This document shows positions 1 through 5,594 of a stretch of DNA of 5,841 nt, piece after piece. Source of the stretch: Spirochaetaceae bacterium (GTDB taxonomy: Bacteria > Spirochaetota > Spirochaetia > DSM-27196 > Salinispiraceae); NCBI GenBank assembly GCA_007129335.1, contig SKVS01000149.1, forward strand, positions 1-5,841, read 5' to 3'. Each line of letters opens with the position of its first letter. Within the stretch, counting starts at the first letter, position 1. A program made the position numbers and the translations under genes. Under the pieces are notes generated by a model. The model saw nothing but the letters and a program-made list of their open reading frames with translations. It did no database searches and was not told the origin of the DNA.

Positions 1-644
1 AAAAGAGGAAAGCCCTCCATCCAATAATGGGGGTTCTTTTTCAAATGAATGCTTTCATCCTGTCTCCATTGCACCAGAGAAAAGGGTCCTGTACCTATGG
101 GTTGAACCGCAAAGTTATGCCCAGAGGCAATTTTATCTGCAGGAAGAATAGCAGCCCACCCGCTTGCCAAGGCATAGAGTATTGGAGCAGATGGTTCTTT
201 TAGGTGGATTCGCACGGTTTTGCTGTCCAGGGTTTCCACCCTCTGGATTGCATCAAAATCCCCGAAGTTAGGAGAACCAAAATCCGGATCGAGCAGGCGC
301 TCAAGACTGACCTTTACATCCCTGCTTGAAAATTCCGAACCATCGTGGAACCGTACACCCTGCCTGAGATGGAAGGTTATGGTCATATTGTCGGGGGAAA
401 CCTCCCATGAATGAGCCAGACCAGGAACCAACCTACCCTCCTCATCGGGCTCCAGGAGGGTATCGTACAGGCTTTTCGTTGCCTGGAAAGTCAGGGTCGC
501 GGTGGTACTATGAGGATCCAGGGTACTGGGATTCCCTGAAAGCGCCAGGGTAGCCCTGTTTGCCTGGGGAGTTCTTGCTCCCCCTGCCCATACCCCGAAG
601 GAAAAGAGAATCATCATTCCGAGAATGAGAGTAAAGCGTTTCAT
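1..644 (-). CDS. ABC transporter substrate-binding protein, family 5 (peptide/nickel type), 3' end outside window
   Basis: Periplasmic solute-binding protein that would capture a peptide, nickel chelate or similar ligand and deliver it to the importer encoded just upstream. The first 214 residues are visible; the family is usually about 500-550 residues, so over half is missing beyond position 1. Residues 1-20 form a signal peptide: basic MKR, a hydrophobic stretch, then VWA before GG. There is no lipobox cysteine, so a soluble periplasmic protein is likely. Family 5 marks are LDPHST at 42-47, LYDTLLEPD near 59-67, the GVRFHDG motif at 96-102 followed by SRDVKVSLERLLDP, and GTGPF at 184-188. 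The ATG abuts the TGA of the OppF-like gene (TGAATG). A strong AGGAGG ribosome-binding site lies inside that gene (650-655), 5 nt upstream, which fixes the start. The family is certain; the ligand cannot be read from the sequence. Confidence 0.93.
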   Translation of the reverse strand, partial: MKRFTLILGMMILFSFGVWAGGARTPQANRATLALSGNPSTLDPHSTTATLTFQATKSLYDTLLEPDEEGRLVPGLAHSWEVSPDNMTITFHLRQGVRFHDGSEFSSRDVKVSLERLLDPDFGSPNFGDFDAIQRVETLDSKTVRIHLKEPSAPILYALASGWAAILPADKIASGHNFAVQPIGTGPFSLVQWRQDESIHLKKNPHYWMEGFPL

Positions 645-1445
645 TCAAACCTCCTGGGCCCAGGCGTATCGTCGGGAGTGAACTTCCAACAGAAGTCTGC
701 TATAGGGATCCTGGGCCGAACTAAAAATTCTTTGTACACTCCCCTGCTCAACGACCCTGCCTTTATACAGTATTCCCACAAAATCGGAAAGGTATTGAAC
801 CACATCTATGTCATGAGATATGAGAAAATAGGTCAATTCAAGGTCTTTTTTTAATTCCTGAAGCAAATTCAGGATTTTTGCCTGGACCGAAACATCCAGA
901 CTGGCAACCGGCTCATCCAAAATCAAAAGACAGGGCTGCACAATAAGAGCACGAGCAATTGCCACACGCTGCCGTAGACCTCCTGACAGCTCACCTGGTC
1001 GGGAAACAAGCTTGCCCCGGGGAAAGGATACCTGGTCAATTACCCGATGAATTCTGGATTTATGGTCCTTCGATCCCAGATTAATCAGAGGCTCCTGGAG
1101 ACTTTGGTAAATTGTCCTATAGGGATTCAAGGTTCCAAGGGTGTCCTGAAATACCAGTTGAACTTTTTCAAAATAGCGGGTTCTCCGTAGCTGCCTGGGG
1201 CTGTGGGGAACTTCCTCTCCCATAACCCTAACCGCTCCGGCTGAAGGAGCAAGAATTCCCGAAACGATCTTTGCCATGGTCGTTTTACCGGAACCAGACT
1301 CACCAATGAGCCCATAGGTTTGGCCCTTGCGGACCTCAATACTTACCCCATCAAGAGCCTGAAGTCCCCCGTGGGGAGTTTCATATACTTTACTCAGACC
1401 TTGTATTTGCAGTAATGGTGATGGGGTGTGAACTTCAGAAAGCAC
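645..1445 (-). CDS. ABC transporter ATP-binding protein, OppF/DppF/NikE type
   Basis: One of two cytoplasmic ATPases powering the importer. Of its 266 residues, Walker A is GESGSGKT at 48-55, the Q-loop glutamine is Q100 in VFQDTLGTLNP, the signature is LSGGL at 153-157, Walker B is LLILDE at 173-178, the D-loop follows at SLD, and the H-loop is H211 in ISHD. All catalytic positions are present. The signature ends in Leu where LSGGQ is usual. The protein stops soon after a DPYS motif, so it lacks the long cysteine-bearing C-terminal region of the partner ATPase; this length is closer to NikE than to typical OppF. The start is GTG, directly abutting the preceding TAA (TAAGTG), with AGGGGG at 1452-1457 spaced 6 nt. 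It pairs with the OppD-like ATPase upstream. Confidence 0.93.
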   Translation of the reverse strand: MLSEVHTPSPLLQIQGLSKVYETPHGGLQALDGVSIEVRKGQTYGLIGESGSGKTTMAKIVSGILAPSAGAVRVMGEEVPHSPRQLRRTRYFEKVQLVFQDTLGTLNPYRTIYQSLQEPLINLGSKDHKSRIHRVIDQVSFPRGKLVSRPGELSGGLRQRVAIARALIVQPCLLILDEPVASLDVSVQAKILNLLQELKKDLELTYFLISHDIDVVQYLSDFVGILYKGRVVEQGSVQRIFSSAQDPYSRLLLEVHSRRYAWAQEV

Positions 1446-2360
1446 TTAATACCCCCTGTCCTGAAAAACCCGATGGCATGACACCGAGACTCCCCGGGAC
1501 AATTCCTTCATTTCAGGAAGGTGCTGCTTACAGACCGCCATTCTTTCGGGGCACCGGTCGAAAAAAGGACAGCCCCCATCCTCATGATCCGGAGGAGGCA
1601 TTCTTCCAGGCAGTTCAATCAGCGGGCTGTTCCGGTGTTCTGGACCCGGATGGGAGCGAAACAATCCCTTGGTATAGGGATGAAGCGGTTGGGTAAACAG
1701 GTTTTCTGCCGATTGTAATTCTACAATCCTGCCGGCATACATGACTCCAACCCAGTCTGCCAGACTGTCGGCCACATGGAGGTCGTGGGTTACAAAAATA
1801 ATCCCCAGCCCGAAGTCCTGGCATAGCTGACGCAATAATTCAATAACGGTTTTCCTGGTCAGCCCATCCAAGGCGGTAACTGCCTCATCAGCAAAAAGCA
1901 CCTTGGGCTCCAGTGCAAGGGAAAGGGCAATCATAACCCGCTGCTGTTGTCCCCCGCTGAGCAGCCGGGGTTTTTTCCGGGAAAATTCCCGGTTTTCCGG
2001 CAAGCCAACATAACGCAATAGCTGTTCCATGGTAAGACTAGGTCTAGGAGAAAGTTTTAGGAATTCTTTAAAATGTCCTTCAATTGAAAGACCAGGATTA
2101 AGAAACTGTCCTGGATCCTGGAAAATCATTGCTTTCTCAGCAGCTCCTCCAATTGTACCCATAACCTCCATTCCAGGAATGAATCGCTGCAAACCGTAAA
2201 GGGCTCGGCACAGGAGGGTTTTACCCGCCCCGCTCTCTCCTATGAGTGCGAATACCTGTCCGGGATACACCCGCAGGCTGACTCCCCGAACCGGATGAGA
2301 GCCATCGGGAAACCGTACATGAACATTGCTGCACCAGAGGGCAGGATCGGGTCTAGCCAT
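1446..2360 (-). CDS. ABC transporter ATP-binding protein, OppD/DppD type
   Basis: Second ATPase of the importer, 304 residues. Walker A is GESGAGKT at 41-48, Q-loop Q81 in IFQDPGQFLNP, signature LSGGQ at 134-138, Walker B VLFADE at 154-159 and H-loop H192 in VTHD. After Walker B the sequence reads ADEAVTALD, with Ala160 where the family usually has Pro; the catalytic Glu159 is intact. The C-terminal region has the HPYTKGL motif (227-233) and four cysteines at 264, 270, 277 and 295 (CPFFDRC, then MAVC, then SVSCH). That pattern is typical of the oligopeptide/dipeptide ATPase extension and has been linked to iron-sulfur binding in some homologues. The ATG overlaps the end of the permease gene by 8 nt. 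GAGGGG at 2369-2374 serves as ribosome-binding site, 8 nt upstream. Confidence 0.94.
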   Translation of the reverse strand: MARPDPALWCSNVHVRFPDGSHPVRGVSLRVYPGQVFALIGESGAGKTLLCRALYGLQRFIPGMEVMGTIGGAAEKAMIFQDPGQFLNPGLSIEGHFKEFLKLSPRPSLTMEQLLRYVGLPENREFSRKKPRLLSGGQQQRVMIALSLALEPKVLFADEAVTALDGLTRKTVIELLRQLCQDFGLGIIFVTHDLHVADSLADWVGVMYAGRIVELQSAENLFTQPLHPYTKGLFRSHPGPEHRNSPLIELPGRMPPPDHEDGGCPFFDRCPERMAVCKQHLPEMKELSRGVSVSCHRVFQDRGY

Positions 2361-3288
2361 TGGGTTTTCCCCTCGTCATACCCTGACTGGTTGAAGCATG
2401 GGTAATTATATCGGTTGCGAAACCAACCAGGGTAAACGCAAGGGCTGCAAGAATTACCCCAGCCTGAATAACCGGTAAATCCCGGGACAAAATAGCGCTC
2501 ATGAGCAAACGTCCCAGCCCCGGAAGGGCGAAAACCTGTTCAATAATGATTGCCCCTCCCAAAAGGTAGCCAAACTGTATAGCAGCTACCGCTGAAACAC
2601 TGGGTAATTGATTTCTGAGAAGGTACTTCCAAAACAACCGTCTTTCCGGAACACCGGAACCTCGAAAGAACAGGGCATAAGAACGGGAAGACTCCTGAAT
2701 AAGTCCTCCTCGGAGAGTTCGAAAAAGAATGGGTGCCCGGTTCAAACCCAAAGCCAAAACAGGTAAAACCAGATGGATTCCAAAACCCGTACCGAACAGG
2801 GGGAAAAGCTTCAGCTGAACCGAGAATAGTAATATTCCTACCATGCCAATCCAGAACTCAGGAAAGGCCATGAGCCCATGGGATACTCCCATTGCCAGGG
2901 TATCGAACCTGCCCCATGGCTTCCGGGCAGCAGCAACTCCCATCGGCAAAGCCAAAAGCAATGCGCAAATCATGCCTCCTACAGCAAGAAACAAGGTCAA
3001 TCCTAAACGCTGACCAAGCACAGGGGCCACGGGCTGGCGGTTACTGAAAGACCTGCCAAAATCAAAGCGTACCAGTCCGGAAATCCATTCGGTGTATTGG
3101 ATGACCACCGGCCGGTCCAATCCGAATTCCTGTCGGAACCGCTGGACTGACTGTTCGTTCGCCTGCATTCCCAGAACAGCCCGGGCCGGATCTCCCGGGA
3201 GAACCCTGAGAATAAAAAAGACCAGCGTCGATACAATGAATAATGTCCCAACGAGCTGGAGAAAGGAAACAAATACCAGACGTCTCAA
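2353..3288 (-). CDS. ABC transporter permease, OppB/DppB type
   Basis: Inner-membrane subunit of a peptide/nickel-type importer, 311 residues, normal length. TM1 covers about residues 5-28 and leads into the family motif RVLPGDPA (28-35), followed by the FGLDRPVVIQY segment and FDFGRSF near 76-82. Further hydrophobic segments lie near 98-121, 133-158, 172-190, 235-256 and 275-295. The cytoplasmic EAA loop that contacts the ATPases is around 200-230, with G213 and the LRNQLP end. The C-terminal LPGLGRLL and RDLPVIQAG motifs are typical of OppB/DppB. The start is TTG: a stop lies 14 codons upstream in frame and no other ATG, GTG or TTG falls between. The TTG overlaps the response regulator TGA (TTGA). 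No good ribosome-binding site is seen, so translation is probably coupled to that gene. The next gene is an ATPase, not the expected second permease. Confidence 0.92.
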   Translation of the reverse strand: MRRLVFVSFLQLVGTLFIVSTLVFFILRVLPGDPARAVLGMQANEQSVQRFRQEFGLDRPVVIQYTEWISGLVRFDFGRSFSNRQPVAPVLGQRLGLTLFLAVGGMICALLLALPMGVAAARKPWGRFDTLAMGVSHGLMAFPEFWIGMVGILLFSVQLKLFPLFGTGFGIHLVLPVLALGLNRAPILFRTLRGGLIQESSRSYALFFRGSGVPERRLFWKYLLRNQLPSVSAVAAIQFGYLLGGAIIIEQVFALPGLGRLLMSAILSRDLPVIQAGVILAALAFTLVGFATDIITHASTSQGMTRGKPNG

Positions 3289-3737
3289 GACGGTTTTTTT
3301 CCAAGGGCAACCACGATCCGGTCAAGAACTTTTTTCCGGTCCAAAGGTTTGACTATGTAGCTTTTTGCTCCGCTTAACAGACAATCCTTTACCAGATCAT
3401 TCTTTCCCAGGGCGGTAATCATAATAACCGTTGCCTTTGAATCGAATTCCAGTATTTTTTTCAAGGCGGATATTCCATCCATATTGGGCATGGTTATGTC
3501 CATGGTTACCAGGTCAACCTTGGGATGGAGTTCCTGGTATTTTTGAACCCCCGCAGCCCCGTCTGAGGCTGTACCAACTATTTCGAACCCCGCTGAGGTA
3601 AGTATTTGCCCCAGCTGCTTTGCAATGAACAAAGAATCATCGATTATAAGCACCCGATAGGGTGTTTTGTCATCTTTGAGGCCCTCAGGCTCCTTCTCGT
3701 TCAGGTTAGGAAAATCACCTTTATGTCGCATGGCCAT
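3285..3737 (-). CDS. stand-alone CheY-like response regulator
   Basis: Single receiver domain of 150 residues with no output domain; it would act by protein contact after phosphorylation by an unlinked histidine kinase. The acidic pocket is D33/D34, the phospho-acceptor D80 (TMDITMPNMDG), the switch Thr T108, the aromatic Y127, and the conserved Lys K130 in IVKPLD, so it looks fully functional. About 27 residues precede the fold (KGDFPNLNEKEPEG and on), an extension I associate with spirochaete receivers. The outer ATG at 3737 is given as the longest start. The inner ATG at 3731 (residue 3) is at least as likely, because the predicted transcription start falls on its A and neither ATG has a ribosome-binding site. 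It is the first gene of the importer operon and overlaps the permease start. The last codons include a run of seven A (3294-3300). No kinase or chemotaxis gene is nearby. Confidence 0.93.
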   Translation of the reverse strand: MAMRHKGDFPNLNEKEPEGLKDDKTPYRVLIIDDSLFIAKQLGQILTSAGFEIVGTASDGAAGVQKYQELHPKVDLVTMDITMPNMDGISALKKILEFDSKATVIMITALGKNDLVKDCLLSGAKSYIVKPLDRKKVLDRIVVALGKKPS

Positions 3738-3767
3738 ACTATACTACATGGGGGTATTCAGTGGCAA
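3738..3767 (-). promoter_or_regulatory. sigma70-like promoter of the response regulator / importer operon
   Basis: On the minus strand, TTGCCA (3762-3767, 5 of 6 to TTGACA) and TATAGT (3738-3743, 5 of 6 to TATAAT) are separated by 18 nt. The predicted +1, six bases after the -10 box, is position 3731, exactly the A of the second in-frame ATG of the response regulator. This would give a leaderless mRNA. It is the best promoter match reading into the operon. Confidence 0.6.
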
Positions 3768-3820
3768 TTCAGATCGGGGCAAACCCATATGGCAAGGTTT
3801 TTCCCTTGAGCTTAAGACCG

Positions 3821-3830
3821 GTAATTGTAT
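3821..3830. repeat. left target-site duplication of the 165-bp element
   Basis: GTAATTGTAT directly abuts the left terminal inverted repeat. It matches GTATTTGTAT at 3996-4005 in 9 of 10 positions. The placement exactly outside both inverted repeats marks it as an insertion footprint with one later substitution. Confidence 0.7.
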
Positions 3831-3900
3831 CAGGGCTAACGCATATGGCGAATATTGAAAATGGAAAAAACGTAAACCCAGGTGAACTAGGTCGCTCATG

Positions 3901-3929
3901 ACTATAGATTCAAACCAATAACTCGACAA
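3901..3929 (-). promoter_or_regulatory. possible outward promoter in the left palindrome arm
   Basis: On the minus strand, TTGTCG (3924-3929) and TATAGT (3901-3906) are 17 nt apart, with predicted +1 near 3894. It reads toward the response regulator operon, about 157 nt away. It is the mirror image of the promoter in the right arm. The -35 box is only 4 of 6 to consensus. Confidence 0.35.
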
Positions 3930-3958
3930 TTGTCGAGTTATTGGTTTGAATCTATAGT
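3930..3958 (+). promoter_or_regulatory. possible outward promoter in the right palindrome arm
   Basis: TTGTCG (3930-3935) and TATAGT (3953-3958) are 17 nt apart, with predicted +1 near 3965. It reads toward the photolyase gene and would give a leader of about 76 nt passing through the right inverted repeat. Its -35 box directly abuts the mirrored one. Confidence 0.35.
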
Positions 3959-3995
3959 CTCTCAGTAACCTTCATTGTCATATGCGTTAGCCCTG

Positions 3996-4005
3996 GTATT
4001 TGTAT
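3996..4005. repeat. right target-site duplication of the 165-bp element
   Basis: GTATTTGTAT directly follows the right terminal inverted repeat and matches the left copy at 3821-3830 except at its fourth base. Confidence 0.7.
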
Positions 4006-4034
4006 TTGTTTTCCCCAGGGAATAGCAGTATTCT
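4006..4034 (+). promoter_or_regulatory. weak candidate promoter of the photolyase gene
   Basis: TTGTTT (4006-4011) and TATTCT (4029-4034) are 17 nt apart; the boxes match consensus at about 3 and 4 of 6. The predicted +1 is 4041, the A of the photolyase ATG, so a leaderless transcript would result. No ribosome-binding site is seen at normal distance; the nearest purine-rich stretch, AGGGA, ends about 19 nt upstream. Confidence 0.3.
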
Positions 4035-4040
4035 CGTTCC

Positions 4041-5510
4041 ATGGAAGATCGCATACACATCATGAACACCCTCCCAAGAAATCCTGAGGGAAACTATATT
4101 CTTTATTGGATGCAGGCAGCTCAAAGAATTGAACATAATTATGCCCTCGGCCTGGCTATTGAAACAGCAAACAAAATGAGTAAACCTCTCTTGGTTGTTT
4201 TCGCTCTTACCGCCTACCCAGAAGCGAATATTCGACATTACTGGTTCATGTGGCAGGGATTGATGGAGGTAGCGGCTGAACTTGCCCAACGTTCCATAGC
4301 CTTTACCCTCATTCATGGACATCCGGAAGAGACCCTTGAGATTCTTGCATCCCAGGCCTGCGTGCTCATTACAGAAAAAGCCTACCTGAAAACTCCTAGA
4401 CAATGGAGGAAAAACCTTCTTCCCAACCTTGCCACTCAGTACCTGGAAGTAGAAACAGAGGTTGTGGTACCTGTGGAGACAACCAGTCCAAAGGAAGAGT
4501 ACGCCGCTGCAACCATACGGAAAAAAATTACCTCCCAATGGTCCCTTTATCTCCACCCTTATGAGCTCCCGCAATATGAGCTTTCCCGTTCCAACAGAAA
4601 GGCAGAACTGACCCAGGAACAGAAATCCAGCCTAAAGATTCTGCATAGGGAAACAATCCAATCCCCCCATGAGTTAGCAGCCCTTCTGGGCCTGGAGCTT
4701 GAACCCGCTGTCAGCCCTGTTTTTCAGGGTGGTTATTCCCATTGCATTTCCCACCTTGAGCACTTTCTTAACACCAAACTCCAGGACTTCGCCCAATCCA
4801 GAAGCGATCCAGCGAAACAGGTGCAATCCAACATGAGTCCATACCTCCATTTCGGTCAAATAAGTCCCGTGGATATTGCCCTTAGAGTTAAAGATTATTG
4901 GAATACCGAGGTTCTTGGGGGATCTGCCGGGGGCTTTACTCAGCAAAATCAGGCAATACCCCACGAACCAGTCGAAGCATTTCTGGAAGAGCTCATTGTC
5001 CGCCGGGAACTGGGATTCAATTTTGTATACTACAACCCCTTTTACGACTCCTTTGCATGCCTTCCCCAATGGGCTCGCGTAACTCTGGAGGAACACAAAA
5101 GCGATTTCCGACCCTATACCTATGCCCTCGAGGAACTGGAGCAGGCCAGAACTCACGATGCCTATTGGAATGCTGCCCAGAGAGAAATGATTGCTACAGG
5201 AAAAATGGCTGGTTATATGCGGATGTACTGGGGAAAAAAAATCCTCGAATGGACTCCAGATCCGGAAAAGGCATTCAACCTAGCATTATATTTGAACAAT
5301 AAATACTTTCTTGATGGGAGAGATCCTAATTCTTACGCTGGCGTGGCCTGGTGTTTCGGCAAACACGACCGCCCCTGGAACAAACGGTCAATATTCGGTT
5401 CGGTCCGATACATGAACGATAAAGGATTAGAGAGGAAATTTGCGATTAAAGCCTATGCCCAGCGATGGAACGAGCCCGATTTGTTCAACGAACCGTCAAG
5501 CCTGGCATGA
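4041..5510 (+). CDS. phr: class II CPD photolyase (deoxyribodipyrimidine photo-lyase)
   Basis: Flavoenzyme that splits cyclobutane pyrimidine dimers in DNA using blue or near-UV light; 489 residues, full length for class II. Residues about 19-165 form the N-terminal alpha/beta antenna domain (YWMQAAQRIEHNYAL at 22-36). The helical FAD domain contains NMSPYLHFGQIS (264-275), EELIVRRELGFNFVYYN (316-332), YWNAAQ (375-380), MRMYWGKKILEW (393-404) and DGRDPNSYAGVAW (425-437). Trp376, Trp397 and Trp404 align with the class II electron-transfer triad known in Methanosarcina mazei, N430 with the flavin-facing Asn, and W446 with a lesion-side Trp. A390 stands where M. mazei has His after the active-site Met. 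An in-frame stop at 4023-4025 bounds the start; ATG 4041 is chosen, and ATG 4062 (residue 8) is an alternative. It is divergent from the importer operon and convergent with the ABC-F gene. Confidence 0.95.
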   Translation: MEDRIHIMNTLPRNPEGNYILYWMQAAQRIEHNYALGLAIETANKMSKPLLVVFALTAYPEANIRHYWFMWQGLMEVAAELAQRSIAFTLIHGHPEETLEILASQACVLITEKAYLKTPRQWRKNLLPNLATQYLEVETEVVVPVETTSPKEEYAAATIRKKITSQWSLYLHPYELPQYELSRSNRKAELTQEQKSSLKILHRETIQSPHELAALLGLELEPAVSPVFQGGYSHCISHLEHFLNTKLQDFAQSRSDPAKQVQSNMSPYLHFGQISPVDIALRVKDYWNTEVLGGSAGGFTQQNQAIPHEPVEAFLEELIVRRELGFNFVYYNPFYDSFACLPQWARVTLEEHKSDFRPYTYALEELEQARTHDAYWNAAQREMIATGKMAGYMRMYWGKKILEWTPDPEKAFNLALYLNNKYFLDGRDPNSYAGVAWCFGKHDRPWNKRSIFGSVRYMNDKGLERKFAIKAYAQRWNEPDLFNEPSSLA

Positions 5511-5537
5511 TGCTTATGCCGTTATAGCCTGCCAGGT

Positions 5538-5594
5538 ACCAACTAAATCTGAACCCACCAACTAAATCTGAACCCACCAACTAAATCTGAACCC
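5538..5594. repeat. three perfect tandem copies of a 19-bp unit
   Basis: ACCAACTAAATCTGAACCC occurs at 5538-5556, 5557-5575 and 5576-5594 with no differences. The array lies between the convergent photolyase and ABC-F genes. On the minus strand the unit reads GGGTTCAGATTTAGTTGGT, and the copy nearest the ABC-F gene gives its last codons and TAG stop (5581-5583). GTTGGTGG at 5595-5602 can pair with CCACCAAC at 5574-5581, an 8-bp stem with a 13-nt loop, but no T-run follows. It may be a small VNTR, a regulator site array or a remnant of an element end. Confidence 0.95.

Larger units (their letters stand above)
3900..3959. repeat. perfect 60-bp palindrome, no spacer
   Basis: Every base from 3900 to 3929 pairs with its complement from 3959 to 3930, so 30-bp arms meet directly at the centre. 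Position 3899 opposite 3960 is the first mismatch. The centre reads CTCGACAATTGTCGAG, a good shape for a dimeric regulator site. There is no T-run on either side, so it is not a standard intrinsic terminator. It lies inside the MITE-like element, off its centre by about 16 bp. Confidence 0.95.
3831..3995. mobile_element. MITE-like 165-bp non-autonomous insertion
   Basis: A non-coding element bounded by perfect 17-bp inverted repeats, CAGGGCTAACGCATATG at 3831-3847 and its reverse complement at 3979-3995. Pairing can extend to 21 bp (3831-3851 with 3975-3995) with two G-T pairs on the plus strand. A 10-bp direct repeat with one mismatch flanks it. CAGGG ends and 8-10-bp duplications are what I recall for ISAs1-family insertion sequences, so mobilisation by such a transposase is a reasonable guess; no transposase is in the window. 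The interior is asymmetric: about 48 bp of A-rich unique sequence on the left, a 60-bp perfect palindrome, then about 15 bp on the right. It sits between the divergent response regulator and photolyase genes. Confidence 0.7.

Noticed and set aside
220..414. Small plus-strand open frame
   Set aside because: It lies fully inside the solute-binding protein gene on the other strand and has no ribosome-binding site or recognisable product.
3793..3808. Hairpin CAAGG-TTTTTC-CCTTG
   Set aside because: A 5-bp stem without a following T-run in a divergent intergenic region is likely chance.
3922..3937. SOS (LexA) box upstream of the photolyase gene
   Set aside because: CTCGACAATTGTCGAG is a dyad but does not match the LexA motifs I know; only a generic regulator site can be supported.
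3900..3959. Bidirectional intrinsic terminator
   Set aside because: The stem is AT-rich and far longer than usual, no T-run follows on either strand, and the flanking genes diverge, so no terminator is needed there.
3831..3995. Possible integron attC site (TAACGC ... GCGTTA at the ends)
   Set aside because: The outer motifs deviate from RYYYAAC/GTTRRRY, the 17-bp ends pair perfectly without the extrahelical bases of attC, and flanking direct repeats point to transposition.
3987..4574. 195-codon open frame on the minus strand
   Set aside because: It is antisense to the photolyase gene, its product resembles no family I know, and the opposite strand has clear conserved motifs.
5001..5003. Arg321 where M. 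mazei photolyase has a lesion-side Trp
   Set aside because: As far as I recall, the EELxVRREL form with Arg is common in class II enzymes, so it is not unusual.
4674..5156. 160-codon open frame on the minus strand
   Set aside because: Shadow of the photolyase FAD domain; no independent coding evidence.
5501..5536. Hairpin CCTGGCA ... TGCCAGG across the photolyase stop as a terminator
   Set aside because: The stem is 7 bp with a 22-nt loop and no T-run; too weak to call.
5538..5594. CRISPR array
   Set aside because: The 19-bp units are directly joined with no spacers.
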